Below, one piece after another: positions 34,851 to 44,054 of a stretch of DNA of 64,000 nt. The stretch covers positions 32,496 through 96,495 of the forward strand of contig NZ_MUHD01000032.1 of assembly GCF_002217395.1 (NCBI RefSeq), written 5' to 3'. Below the pieces are notes generated by a model, which searched no databases, had not been told where the DNA came from, and saw nothing but the letters and a program-made list of their open reading frames with translations. The position numbers were made by a program, and so were the translations under genes. The first letter of the stretch is position 1. Each line of letters starts with the position of its first letter. The DNA comes from Flavobacterium plurextorum (lineage in GTDB: Bacteria > Bacteroidota > Bacteroidia > Flavobacteriales > Flavobacteriaceae).

Positions 34851-34884
34851 GATTTTGTGGTTTTTTGGAAAATTAATTGTGTAA

Positions 34885-34892
34885 CAAATGTA
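34885..34892 (-). promoter_or_regulatory. -7 element TACATTTG of the GlxA-type regulator
   Basis: Exact TAnnTTTG match on the minus strand, 34 bases before the ATG. Confidence 0.5.
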
Positions 34893-34992
34893 AGTAAAAT
34901 GTCTTAAATGCCCCTAAAGTTGACTTTTATTGTATCCTAAAGCCAATTGTAATATTCTAAATTTGTTTTAAATAATTGTAACTTTAGATATT

Positions 34993-35403
34993 ATGGACAC
35001 GAAAATTTATATAAATCTTGCTGTAAAAGATTTAAAAAGAGCAATATCATTTTTTAATGAATTGGGTTTTTCTACCAATTTGAAATTTACAAATGAAAAG
35101 GGAGCCTGTATAGTTATTGGCAAAAACATAAATGTAATGCTTTTGCTTGAAGAGTTTTATAAAACGTTTACTGATAAGGAGATTTGTGATTCAAATAAAA
35201 CTAGTGAAGTTCTTATTTCCATTTCTGTTGAAACACGTAAAGAGGTCGACGAAATAATAGACGAAGCAGTTAAGGCCGGTGGTACAGATTATCAAAGAAC
35301 AAACGATTACGGATGGATGTACCAACGAACTTTTCTGGATTTAGACGGGCATCATTGGGAAGTTTTCTTTATGGATGAAACGCAGATTCCGGAGCAGATG
35401 TAA
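34993..35403 (+). CDS. VOC family (glyoxalase/bleomycin-resistance fold) protein
   Basis: A 136-residue protein with two beta-alpha-beta-beta-beta modules. It has the DLKRAISFFNELGF start of the VOC family and a C-terminal DLDGHHWEVFFMD strand that supplies the usual metal-ligand region (His and Glu). Members include glyoxalases, dioxygenases and resistance proteins; the substrate is not predictable. It is the first gene of an alternating VOC/SRPBCC array and is similar to the VOC gene at 35967-36374. Confidence 0.88.
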   Translation: MDTKIYINLAVKDLKRAISFFNELGFSTNLKFTNEKGACIVIGKNINVMLLLEEFYKTFTDKEICDSNKTSEVLISISVETRKEVDEIIDEAVKAGGTDYQRTNDYGWMYQRTFLDLDGHHWEVFFMDETQIPEQM

Positions 35404-35444
35404 TTAGAATATAAATCAAAGTATAATTTTTAAAAATATAAATA

Positions 35445-35849
35445 ATGATAACAGTACAAAATACTATCAACGCATCTATAAACAAAGTATGGGATTTTTG
35501 GACATCTCCAGAACATATTACAAAATGGAGTTTTGCGTCTCCAGAATGGCATACGCCTTATGCCGAAAATGATTTACAAGAAGGAGGAAAATTCAAATCG
35601 ACTATGGCAGCAAAAGATGGCAGCATGAGTTTTGATTTTGAAGGGGAATATACATTGGTTAAACCAAATGAAAATATTGAATACATAATGGGCGATGGCA
35701 GAAAAGTTGAAATTAGCTTTAAAGAAACTGAAAAAGGAGTAGAAGTAATTGAAAGTTTTGACCCAGAAACTCAAAATCCTGAAGAAATGCAGCGTGGCGG
35801 ATGGCAGGCTATTTTGGATAATTTTAAAAGTTACGTTGAGAATAATTAG
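35445..35849 (+). CDS. SRPBCC/AHSA1-like small ligand-binding protein
   Basis: A 134-residue START-type helix-grip protein. It begins ITVQNTINASINKVWDFWTSPEHITKWSFAS, the AHSA1 family pattern, and has the terminal helix GGWQAILDNFKSYVE. The family binds hydrophobic ligands or assists Hsp90; the role of the small free-standing bacterial members is not known. It lies 41 bases after the first VOC gene. Confidence 0.88.
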   Translation: MITVQNTINASINKVWDFWTSPEHITKWSFASPEWHTPYAENDLQEGGKFKSTMAAKDGSMSFDFEGEYTLVKPNENIEYIMGDGRKVEISFKETEKGVEVIESFDPETQNPEEMQRGGWQAILDNFKSYVENN

Positions 35850-35966
35850 TTTTTTTAGGTTCAAAGACTCATAGGTGCATAGATTCAAAGAATTAAACTG
35901 TGACAAAGTAAACATTATGTCTTAGTGCCTTCGTAATAAAAAATGTTTAATGAAAAACATCAAAAA

Positions 35967-36374
35967 ATGACAAAGCAAATATGGCTGAATCTGCCGGTAA
36001 AAGAGGTGGCAGTTTCAAAAGCTTTTTTTTCGAAAATAGGATTCTCTTTTAATGAAGAACATGATACGCCAAGTTCGACCTGCATGATAGTTGGTGAAGG
36101 GAAATTTGTAGTAATGCTTTTTGAAGAATCGCTTTTTGCGAGTTTTTCTCAGAACAGCTTAACAGATACAAAACTAAGCTCTGAAGTTCTGATTTCTATT
36201 GATGCAGAAAGCAAAGAAGAAGTCGATGAACTAGCCAAAAAAGTGAAAGATGCCGGCGGTACTATCTTTGCTCCGCCTGCAGAAAGTCAAGGTTGGATGT
36301 ATGGTTTTGGCTTTGCAGATACAGACGGTCATCGATGGAATGTTTTATTTATGGATTTTGCTAAACTATCATAA
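35967..36374 (+). CDS. VOC family protein, second copy
   Basis: A second VOC-fold protein resembling the one at 34993-35403: the NLPVKEVAVSKAFFSKIGFSF start, the VLISIDAESKEEVDEL helix and the C-terminal DTDGHRWNVLFMD. I prefer the ATG at 35967 because the fold begins there; another ATG at 35943 would add 8 residues. The 93-base gap before it contains no recognised site. Confidence 0.87.
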   Translation: MTKQIWLNLPVKEVAVSKAFFSKIGFSFNEEHDTPSSTCMIVGEGKFVVMLFEESLFASFSQNSLTDTKLSSEVLISIDAESKEEVDELAKKVKDAGGTIFAPPAESQGWMYGFGFADTDGHRWNVLFMDFAKLS

Positions 36375-36376
36375 TT

Positions 36377-36814
36377 ATGGAAACTTTAGAATTTACAATC
36401 AAAATTAAAGCTCCAGCAGAGAAAGTTTGGGATGTTTTATGGAATGAAGAAACGTATAAAAAATGGACAAGTGTTTTTTGCGAAGGATCTCATACCATAA
36501 GCAACTGGAACGAAGGGGATAAAATACATTTTATGTCACCAAACGGAGAAGGAATGTATAGTATAATAGAAACCAAAACTCAAAATGAATATATGGCTTT
36601 TAAGCATTTAGGAGAAATAAAAAATTTTGAAGAACAGCCTCTTGATGAAGAAACAAAAAAATGGACGGGTGCAATGGAAACCTATCGTTTAATTCCTGAA
36701 GAGGAGTTCACGACCTTAATTGCTCAGGTAGATGTAGTGGAGAAATATTTAGATTATTTCAAAGAAACTTTCCCAAACGGGCTGGAAAAAGTAAAAGAAC
36801 TTTCAGAAAAATAG
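36377..36814 (+). CDS. SRPBCC family protein, second copy
   Basis: A 145-residue SRPBCC/AHSA1-like protein beginning LEFTIKIKAPAEKVWDVLWNEETYKKW. The TYRLIPEEEFTTLIAQVDVVEKYLDYFKE C-terminal helix closes the helix-grip fold. It starts 2 bases after the preceding VOC stop codon, so the pair VOC-SRPBCC is clearly co-translated and repeats the order of the first pair. Confidence 0.88.
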   Translation: METLEFTIKIKAPAEKVWDVLWNEETYKKWTSVFCEGSHTISNWNEGDKIHFMSPNGEGMYSIIETKTQNEYMAFKHLGEIKNFEEQPLDEETKKWTGAMETYRLIPEEEFTTLIAQVDVVEKYLDYFKETFPNGLEKVKELSEK

Positions 36815-36851
36815 AAGACAAAAAACAAATAATAACAAAAAACAAGAAATC

Positions 36852-37286
36852 ATGACAACAGTAAATCCTTATTTAATTTTTAACGGAAATTGCGAAGAAG
36901 CATTTCTATTTTACAAATCAGTTTTTGGAGGAGAATTTCCTTATATCGGAAAATTTAAAGATATGCCGGCAGAAGAAGGCTGCGCACAAGTTTCAGAAAA
37001 AGATGCCAATCGTATTATGCACGTTTCATTGCCAATTGGAAATACCATTTTGATGGGAAGCGATAGTAATGAGCAATCAGGAGATGTTGCTTTTGGAGCG
37101 AATTTTTCTATTTCAATAAATGTAGAAAGTACAACGGAAGCGGATAGAATTTTTAACGGACTTTCGGCGGGTGGAATTGTTTTCATGCCAATGAACAAAA
37201 CATTTTGGGGAGCTTATTTCGGAATGTTTAAAGACAAATTCGGTGTGAGCTGGATGGTAAATTTTGACGAAAACATGAATAGTTAA
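36852..37286 (+). CDS. PhnB-like VOC family protein
   Basis: A 144-residue VOC member of the PhnB/YjdN group (once annotated as 3-demethylubiquinone methyltransferase-like). It has the hallmark NPYLIFNGNCEEAFLFYKSVFGG, followed by IMHVSLPIGNTILMGSD and the C-terminal FGMFKDKFGVSWMVNF. It is a small cytoplasmic dimer with unknown ligand, the last gene of the five-gene array. Confidence 0.9.
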   Translation: MTTVNPYLIFNGNCEEAFLFYKSVFGGEFPYIGKFKDMPAEEGCAQVSEKDANRIMHVSLPIGNTILMGSDSNEQSGDVAFGANFSISINVESTTEADRIFNGLSAGGIVFMPMNKTFWGAYFGMFKDKFGVSWMVNFDENMNS

Positions 37287-37610
37287 TTGAGATTCAAATC
37301 TTGGGTGTTTTTTACCACAAGTTTTAGATAATCTTACTGATAAAGAGTAAATTTTTGCGGCGAATTTCACGAGTTAATTTCACTTCATTAATGATTTTGT
37401 TTTTTTTATGAAATTAAAACAAGAAATAAATTAGTAAAATTTGCTGCAAGAATAAAGCCTATAAAAGGGAAAATCTTATTCTTTCGTATTTTAAAGAGAC
37501 ATTTTTAGATGTCTTTTTTTATGTTTATTAATTTTATGATAAGAAAAAGATTATATTTATAGCTTATCGTTAAATATATAACGAAGCTTTAAATTTAAAC
37601 CTAATTATAG
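37287..37610. other. Non-coding gap between the VOC array and the two-component system
   Basis: No open reading frame with supporting features. A short terminator occurs at 37494-37520. The tail of the gap contains CGTTA and TAACG as an inverted repeat (37566-37581), which might serve the response regulator that follows. The middle is AT-rich with a stretch resembling decayed Flavobacterium intergenic repeats. Confidence 0.5.
37494..37520 (+). terminator. Terminator downstream of the VOC/SRPBCC array
   Basis: AGACAT and ATGTCT with a 6-base loop, extended by weak pairs, then seven T residues. It lies about 200 bases after the last gene of the array. Confidence 0.6.
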
Positions 37611-38282
37611 ATGAAATTACTTTTGGTTGAAGATAATCCAGAATTGGTAAAAAGCATTGGTAGTTACCTCGTTCATGAAAACAATATTTGTGAAATGGCA
37701 TTTACTATTGAAGAGGCGCGTGAAAAACTGGCTTTGTTTAGTTATGATTGTCTTATTTTAGACATTATGCTGCCAGATGGAAATGGGATTAATTTGCTTA
37801 AATTTATTAAAAAAGAAGAAATTGAAATTTGTGTGATCATAATTTCGGCTAAGAATTCTTTAGATTTTAAGGTCACAGGATTTGATGAAGGAGCAGATGA
37901 TTATATTACAAAACCATTTCCATTGCCGGAATTATACTCTAGAATCAAAGCTGTAACACGTAGAAATAATAAAAGCAGAAACTATATCGAATTTAATGAC
38001 ATTGTAGTTGATCTGCTTTCAATGGAAACTAAAATCAATGAATTGCCAATTATTCTTACCAGAAAAGAAACTAATTTGTTGATTTATTTTCTCAATAATC
38101 AAAATAGGATTCTTTCAAGACAAGCAATAGCATCTCATCTTTGGGGAGATTATACAGATAATCTAGACAATTTTGATTTTGTATACCAGCATATTAAGAA
38201 TCTTCGGAAAAAAATTACCGATGCTGGAGGAGAAGATTGTATCAGTACAATTTACGGACTTGGCTATAAGATGAGCACGTAA
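37611..38282 (+). CDS. OmpR-family response regulator
   Basis: A receiver domain (residues 1-115) with E7/D8 acidic pair, phospho-site Asp51 in LILDIMLPDGNG, and Lys in DYITKPFPL, followed by a winged-helix DNA-binding domain to residue 223 with the VYQHIKNLRKKI recognition helix and TIYGLGYKM. It overlaps the kinase gene by one base in a TAATG arrangement. With the porin and transporter behind it, its targets are probably those genes. Confidence 0.95.
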   Translation: MKLLLVEDNPELVKSIGSYLVHENNICEMAFTIEEAREKLALFSYDCLILDIMLPDGNGINLLKFIKKEEIEICVIIISAKNSLDFKVTGFDEGADDYITKPFPLPELYSRIKAVTRRNNKSRNYIEFNDIVVDLLSMETKINELPIILTRKETNLLIYFLNNQNRILSRQAIASHLWGDYTDNLDNFDFVYQHIKNLRKKITDAGGEDCISTIYGLGYKMST

Positions 38283-39553
38283 TGACACGTTTAAATTATC
38301 GTTATACGAAAGCCTATTCCTTAGTTACTTTTTTTGTGCTGCTCATTGGTTTTTCTATCGTTTATACAGCAGTAAAAAGAAGTGCTTCTCAAGCTACAAT
38401 AGGCGAATTAAAGCATTTAAATGCAATTATTGCCAAACAAATTGAATCTGGCTGCGACTTTACAGAACATAACTCCAGGAAAAATGTAGCAATACAATCT
38501 CTCACTGAAAAAAACGCTATAGAAACAGTAAAGTTTAAAGTGGTCTGGAGTGAGGAACTACAGGATAATGTAACAGAAGTTTGCGTTACAACCACCCATA
38601 AAATCAACAATAAGTACTATGGAATTTCGAGTCATACCTTTATGATTATTACCAATGATATTTATTTGAACGGTATTTTTATGGTATTTGCATGGACTTT
38701 TATTTTTCTTACTTCAATGGTAATTGTATTAAGTGAAGTCATTTCGGGCTATTTCCTCTCTCCGTTTAATGCTACTTTAAGATCTGTTAAGAAATTTACA
38801 ATAAATCAAAAGGCTAATATCAAACTCGAGAAAACAAATACGCTTGAGTTTCAGGAATTAAATCGATTTTTGAAAAAAATGACCAAAAGAGCCCAGAAAG
38901 ATTTCATTGCACAAAAAGAATTTTCTGAAAATGCCTCACACGAATTGCAAACTCCTATAGCAGTTATTAAAGCTAAAATAGAGCTTCTGCTGCAATCAAA
39001 TCTTGATGAAGAACAGTTGGTTAAACTAACTTCTATGTTGGAAGAGTTAGAAAAGCTTTCCAAGATTAACCAATCCTTAACCTTGCTCATAAAACTTGAA
39101 AATTTTGAAAACAAAGAGAATTGCTATACTGATATTAGTGCTTTAGTCGAAGAAACAAATTCTTTTTTTTCTGATTTGATTGAAATGAAAAATATTAGGT
39201 TAACCAAAAACATAAAAAAAGGCGTACTGATTAATATGGATGAGAATCTGGCAAGAATTTTATTAAATAATCTTTTCAGTAATGCCATCCGACACAATTT
39301 TGCAGGAGGAGAAATTATAATCGAGATTTCAGATTTAAAACTAAAAATAAAAAATACAGGATACGCGCCTTCAGTTCCAATAGACGAATTGTTTGGCAGA
39401 TTTAAAAAAGGCAATCAGTCATTAGATTCAATTGGAATAGGCCTTGCAATTGCAAAAAAGATCTGCGAAATTTTCGATCATTCTATCCATTACTACTACA
39501 TTTCTTCCTTTCATATTCTTGAAATTAAATTTTTTAAAAAGTCAGATACTTAG
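38282..39553 (+). CDS. Membrane sensor histidine kinase
   Basis: TM1 lies at about 12-32, a periplasmic loop at about 33-130 and TM2 at about 131-153. A short linker follows, then a HisKA domain with the phospho-acceptor His in FSENASHELQTP and an HATPase domain with NLFSNAIRHN and GIGLAIAK. The periplasmic domain of about 100 residues contains two Cys residues (SGCDF, EVCVTT) and no recognised PAS or Cache pattern. It overlaps the response regulator by one base. Confidence 0.93.
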   Translation: MTRLNYRYTKAYSLVTFFVLLIGFSIVYTAVKRSASQATIGELKHLNAIIAKQIESGCDFTEHNSRKNVAIQSLTEKNAIETVKFKVVWSEELQDNVTEVCVTTTHKINNKYYGISSHTFMIITNDIYLNGIFMVFAWTFIFLTSMVIVLSEVISGYFLSPFNATLRSVKKFTINQKANIKLEKTNTLEFQELNRFLKKMTKRAQKDFIAQKEFSENASHELQTPIAVIKAKIELLLQSNLDEEQLVKLTSMLEELEKLSKINQSLTLLIKLENFENKENCYTDISALVEETNSFFSDLIEMKNIRLTKNIKKGVLINMDENLARILLNNLFSNAIRHNFAGGEIIIEISDLKLKIKNTGYAPSVPIDELFGRFKKGNQSLDSIGIGLAIAKKICEIFDHSIHYYYISSFHILEIKFFKKSDT

Positions 39554-39693
39554 ATATTTGACTTCTAACTGCCACAATCAAAATTTCAAGTAAAACATAG
39601 ATTTACTTCAATATTGCTTCAAGATGGGCCTTTTAATTTGCTGATACAAAATGCAGTTTTCAATTATTAATGGGTTTAAATTTAATGAGCTAT

Positions 39694-41118
39694 ATGAAAA
39701 AAGACGTGTTTAGAATTTTTATGGGATTAATTTGTGTGCTGAGTTTAGGGAATTTGAAAGCTCAGGAAATTAAAGATCCTGAAGCTGTTAAAAAGGAAAG
39801 TCCCAAATCGAAAGTACAGCCTTTGGGCGATTTAAAAATTAAGTTTAATGAGGATGGAAGCAAATATTTAAAATTTGGTTTTTCCAATCAAGCTTGGTTT
39901 AGGGTTATCGAAAATAATCCAGGAACATTGGTCAATGGAGTACCACAGTCGACCACATATGATGCAGGAATTAGAAGAATGAGAATTACTGCAACAGGTC
40001 AGCTTTCACCCAGATATTTAATGTTTGTTCAAATGGGAATGAACAATCAATCCTTTATTTCTGGCGGAGGAACAGGAACGGGAGGTAATGGCGCTGGTAA
40101 AAAAGCGGTATTCTTTATACATGATGCTTACAATGAGTTCGCCGTACTGCCATTGATGAACAGTGAAACTAAAAAAGTAAATGATTTTAGTCTTTATCTG
40201 GGAGCAGGTCTGCACAGTTGGAATGGAGTGAGTCGTTTAACAAATGCAAGCTCAACTAAAGTATTAACTTTAGATCTGCCGGTTTTTAATTTTATTAACA
40301 TCGAAGTCTCAGATCAATTTGCAAGACAATTTGGTATTTTTGCCCATGGTGAATATAAAAAAGCGGCTTATAGAGTAAATGTAAATAAACCCTTTGCAAC
40401 CAATTTGATACCTGCTGTTGGAGGTGGTGCTGTAGATAATAATAAGAGTGGTAAACTTTCGTATTCTGGATATTTTGACTATCAGTTTTTTGATACTGAA
40501 AATAGGAGTACTCCATTTTTAGTAGGTACTTATCTAGGGGAAAAGAAGATTTTAAATGTAGGTGCAGGATTTTATTCGACAAAAGATGGAACGCTCACGC
40601 AGCCTTCGGAAGGAGTCTTTAAAAGTCATGATATCATGGTTCTAGGCTTGGATGTATTTACAGAACTGCCTGTTGGACCAAAAGAAAAAAAGATGTCACT
40701 TTCATTTCTTAGTGTTTTTTATAATTACAATTTTGGACCAGATTATATTCGAACTACAGGAATAATGAATCCAGGAACCGCCGATTTGAATTTTAAAGGA
40801 CCAATAGCTAAAGAAGGTTTTGGAAATGCAAGATATCTTTTAGGAACCGGACAGATTTGGTATACACAAGCTGGGTTTTTACTGCCTAAGTTTAGCGATA
40901 AAATCCGAATACAGCCTTTTGCAGCCTACACTTTAAAAAATATGGAAGCACTCCAAAAAGAAGGAAGTTATTATGATCTTGGAACTAATCTTCTGCTTGA
41001 CGGACACAATGCAAAAGTTTCATTTCAATATTCCAGTCGTCCATTATATAATAAAATAACAAATAATGTTTTTGAAAGAGCCGGTGAGTTTATTGCTTCT
41101 GTTCAAATATGTCTTTAA
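39694..41118 (+). CDS. Porin-like outer-membrane beta-barrel protein
   Basis: The signal peptide (MKKDVFRIFMG..., ending NLKAQ) is followed by a charged linker and a barrel beginning KYLKFGFSNQAWFRV. Strands have RRMRITATGQLSPRYLMFVQMG, and the C-terminal strand is short and aromatic. It resembles Bacteroidota porins related to phosphate-selective or general porin families. I start at the ATG 39694 because the signal peptide fits there; ATGs at 39670 and 39685 are possible. Together with the transporter that starts 12 bases later it is likely the uptake route of the cluster. Confidence 0.82.
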   Translation: MKKDVFRIFMGLICVLSLGNLKAQEIKDPEAVKKESPKSKVQPLGDLKIKFNEDGSKYLKFGFSNQAWFRVIENNPGTLVNGVPQSTTYDAGIRRMRITATGQLSPRYLMFVQMGMNNQSFISGGGTGTGGNGAGKKAVFFIHDAYNEFAVLPLMNSETKKVNDFSLYLGAGLHSWNGVSRLTNASSTKVLTLDLPVFNFINIEVSDQFARQFGIFAHGEYKKAAYRVNVNKPFATNLIPAVGGGAVDNNKSGKLSYSGYFDYQFFDTENRSTPFLVGTYLGEKKILNVGAGFYSTKDGTLTQPSEGVFKSHDIMVLGLDVFTELPVGPKEKKMSLSFLSVFYNYNFGPDYIRTTGIMNPGTADLNFKGPIAKEGFGNARYLLGTGQIWYTQAGFLLPKFSDKIRIQPFAAYTLKNMEALQKEGSYYDLGTNLLLDGHNAKVSFQYSSRPLYNKITNNVFERAGEFIASVQICL

Positions 41119-41130
41119 TATACTTAAATT

Positions 41131-42459
41131 ATGTCAAAAAAAATAAACGTTGTGTCTGACCAAATGACAACAAGTCGTCGCTTAAAAGCTATTATGAGCG
41201 GATCAATTGGAAACCTTGTAGAATGGTATGATTGGTATGCTTACTCTGCATTTTCAATTTACTTTGCTCCTGTGTTTTTTCCACAAAGCGATAGTACCGT
41301 ACAATTATTGAATACGGCTGGAATTTTTGCTGTAGGATTTCTAATGCGTCCTATTGGCGGATGGCTTTTTGGAAGTCTTGCAGATCGAGTTGGCCGAAAA
41401 TTTTCTATGACCTTATCCGTTTTGCTAATGTCTTTAGGTTCACTGTTGATCGCATTGACGCCGTCTTATGAATCTATAGGTGTTCTGGCTCCAATTTTAT
41501 TATTGATCGCAAGACTGCTTCAGGGATTAAGTGTAGGTGGTGAATATGGAACTTCTGCAACTTATTTAAGTGAAATGGCAACTGCAAAACATAGAGGTTT
41601 CTTTTCAAGTTTTCAATATGTCACATTAATTGGAGGACAGTTAATAGCACTTGGAATTCAATTAGTAATGCAAAAACTATTTTTGACGGAAGACCAAATG
41701 CACGAATGGGGTTGGAGAGTGCCGTTTTTTATTGGAGCCGTACTTTCATTGGTAGCCTTATATTTAAGAAGTCATATGGAAGAAACTAATGAATTTAAAA
41801 TCATAAAAAATACAAATGAGGAAACTGTAAAAAAGAAAAGCGGTTCTTTGAGAGAATTGATGCGCCATAAAAAATCTTTAGGTATAGTAGTCGGTTTAAC
41901 ACTGGGAGGTACAATTGCATTTTATACTTATAGTACTTATATGCAAAAATTTCTTGTCAATACAGTTCATCTATCAAAAGATGATTCTACATTAGTTACC
42001 TTTTTATCGCTGTTGATATTTGCCTTGATTCAGCCCGTTTTTGGTTTGTTATCTGATAAAATAGGTAGAAAACCATTGCTTTTGGCTTTTGGAATTTTAG
42101 GTACTTTGGCCACCTATCCATTGCTTTCAGCAGTATCAGGAGCTTCGGAAAAGTGGGAAGCTTTTGGTTATATTATGATTGCTTTAATAATCGTAAGTGG
42201 GTATACCTCTATTAATGCAGTGGTGAAAGCCGAATTATTTCCAACAGAAATTCGTGCGCTTGGAGTAGGATTCCCTTATTCTGTTACCGTGGCAATTTTT
42301 GGAGGAACAGCAGAGTATATTGCACTTTGGTTTAAAAATGTTGGACATGAGACCTATTTTTATTGGTACGTTACCGGATGTATTTTTATCTCTTTGATTG
42401 TATACAGTTTTATGAAAGATACACGGAAAACGTCCACTTTTGGAGATACAAATGATTAG
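41131..42459 (+). CDS. KgtP-like MFS transporter of the metabolite:H+ symporter group
   Basis: A 12-helix major-facilitator protein. Motifs NLVEWYDWYAYS, GGWLFGSLADRVGRK and LLQGLSVGGEYGTSATYLSEM closely follow those of E. coli KgtP (alpha-ketoglutarate) and other MHS transporters of organic acids or proline. The inter-domain loop (about 225-245) is rich in Lys and Thr. The similarity is by recalled motif comparison, so the substrate is an inference. It ends the two-component/porin/transporter unit, followed by a strong terminator. Confidence 0.88.
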   Translation: MSKKINVVSDQMTTSRRLKAIMSGSIGNLVEWYDWYAYSAFSIYFAPVFFPQSDSTVQLLNTAGIFAVGFLMRPIGGWLFGSLADRVGRKFSMTLSVLLMSLGSLLIALTPSYESIGVLAPILLLIARLLQGLSVGGEYGTSATYLSEMATAKHRGFFSSFQYVTLIGGQLIALGIQLVMQKLFLTEDQMHEWGWRVPFFIGAVLSLVALYLRSHMEETNEFKIIKNTNEETVKKKSGSLRELMRHKKSLGIVVGLTLGGTIAFYTYSTYMQKFLVNTVHLSKDDSTLVTFLSLLIFALIQPVFGLLSDKIGRKPLLLAFGILGTLATYPLLSAVSGASEKWEAFGYIMIALIIVSGYTSINAVVKAELFPTEIRALGVGFPYSVTVAIFGGTAEYIALWFKNVGHETYFYWYVTGCIFISLIVYSFMKDTRKTSTFGDTND

Positions 42460-42577
42460 CTGTTGGTCGTATTTAATATAAACACTATAACTAATTTTAT
42501 TTGATACTTTCCTGCTAAGTTCTAAAATTATAATCGTAAAAGTTACGTTATTCTAATACTTGGCTGTAATTGTTAAA

Positions 42578-42617
42578 TAAAAAGAAAAAGCACATCTTTA
42601 TGTGCTTTTTCTTTTTA
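42578..42617 (+). terminator. Terminator of the transporter operon
   Basis: A perfect hairpin of 17 bp made of TAAAAAGAAAAAGCACA with its complement and a 6-base loop. It lies 119 bases after the transporter stop codon. Confidence 0.8.
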
Positions 42618-42693
42618 AAAAAGTAAAGAATATTCTTTTTTATGATCGAGAGATTGTCGATTTTTGTCGCTTCTTAAAATCAATTCAGATAAA

Positions 42694-43923
42694 ATGGTAG
42701 TAGAGGATAAAGAAATTATTTTATTAAAAGTTTCAGGACATGATAAACCAGGAGTTACAGCTGGTTTAACAGCAGTATTAGCAGCTTATGATGCTGTTAT
42801 TCTTGATATTGGGCAAGCTGATATTCATGATACACTTTCTTTAGGGATTTTGTTCGAGATCGAAGCCGGCTCTACCTCTGGACCAGTTTTGAAAGACTTG
42901 CTGTTTAAAGCTTATGAATTAGAAGTTAAAGTAAAGTTTATTCCAATTTCTCTTGAAGATTACGAAAAGTGGGTAAAAACACAATCCAAGCAACGCTATA
43001 TTATTAATATATTAGGAGAAAAACTTGCCGCTTCACAATTGGCTGCCGTAGCAAAACTTTTGTCCGATCAAAATTTAAATATCGTTTCTATAATAAGATT
43101 AACAGGAAGAACCTCTGTTGTCGAAAAAGAAGAATACCCAAGATCTTGTATACAATTATCACTAACAGGAGATATTGTCGATAAGATTGCCATGACAGCA
43201 AGTTTCATGGAAATTTCCAGAACCTTAAACGTAGATATTTCTTTTCAAGAAGATAATATTTACAGACGAAACCGTCGTTTAGTATGCTTTGATATGGATT
43301 CAACTTTAATTCAAACCGAAGTTATTGACGAATTGGCGGAGTTGAATGGAGTAGGGCCTCAAGTAAGAGCAATTACAGAATCTGCAATGAACGGCGAAAT
43401 TGATTTCAACGAAAGTTTCAAACAACGTATGGCTTTGTTAGAAGGTTTGAGCGAAGAAGTTTTGCATAATGTTGCCGTAAATTTACCCATTACACAAGGA
43501 GCACATCGTTTGATGAAAGCCCTAAAATATTACGGTTATAAAACCGCAATTCTTTCTGGAGGTTTCACTTATTTTGGAGATTATCTTCAAAAAGAACTTG
43601 GAATCGATTATGTTCATGCCAATCAATTAGAGATTAAAGACGGTAAATTAACCGGGAAATATTTAGGTGATATTGTAGACGGACAAAAGAAAGCCGAACA
43701 TCTAAAAGCAATTGCCGAAAAAGAAGGAATTCACATCAACCAAACTATTGCTGTCGGTGACGGAGCAAACGACTTACCAATGCTGAACTTAGCTGGTTTA
43801 GGAATTGCTTTTCATGCAAAACCTAAAGTAAAAGAAAGCGCTTCAACCTCAATTTCAAGTTTAGGACTTGACGGAGTTCTGTATCTTTTAGGATATCATG
43901 ACCGCTATATTGATATGATGTAA
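42694..43923 (+). CDS. serB: Phosphoserine phosphatase SerB
   Basis: The last step of serine synthesis, hydrolysing L-phosphoserine. The first 170 residues contain two ACT-like domains (EIILLKVSGHDKPGVTAGLTAVL). The HAD catalytic domain has FDMDSTLIQTEVIDEL with the nucleophile Asp near residue 200, then SGGFTYF and the third motif VGDGANDLPML. The ATG at 42694 is used; a TTG at 42664 would add 10 residues with no family match. It is free-standing, after a terminator and before a palindromic repeat. Confidence 0.95.
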   Translation: MVVEDKEIILLKVSGHDKPGVTAGLTAVLAAYDAVILDIGQADIHDTLSLGILFEIEAGSTSGPVLKDLLFKAYELEVKVKFIPISLEDYEKWVKTQSKQRYIINILGEKLAASQLAAVAKLLSDQNLNIVSIIRLTGRTSVVEKEEYPRSCIQLSLTGDIVDKIAMTASFMEISRTLNVDISFQEDNIYRRNRRLVCFDMDSTLIQTEVIDELAELNGVGPQVRAITESAMNGEIDFNESFKQRMALLEGLSEEVLHNVAVNLPITQGAHRLMKALKYYGYKTAILSGGFTYFGDYLQKELGIDYVHANQLEIKDGKLTGKYLGDIVDGQKKAEHLKAIAEKEGIHINQTIAVGDGANDLPMLNLAGLGIAFHAKPKVKESASTSISSLGLDGVLYLLGYHDRYIDMM

Positions 43924-43932
43924 ATAAAACAG

Positions 43933-44038
43933 TTTGTCATTTCGACGTAAGGAGAAATTTTCGCAAGTAACTCCACAACGTGAGTTTAATCTTTGTCGAG
44001 CTTCTCGTGAGGATTTCTCCTTACGTCGAAATGACAAA
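43933..44038. repeat. Perfect 26-bp inverted repeat with 54-base loop
   Basis: Arms 43933-43958 and 44013-44038 are exact reverse complements. They contain GTCATTTCGACG and AAGGAGAAAT. The loop has CGCAAGTAACTCCACAACGTGAG. It starts 9 bases after the serB stop. The arm sequence belongs to a type of REP-like element that I recognise from flavobacterial genomes; copy number here cannot be counted from one window. Confidence 0.8.
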
Positions 44039-44054
44039 TAGAACTTAAATAAAA

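Noticed and set aside
34993..36374. VOC genes as antibiotic-resistance genes
   Set aside because: The fold alone does not show bleomycin or fosfomycin resistance; no specific resistance motif is visible.
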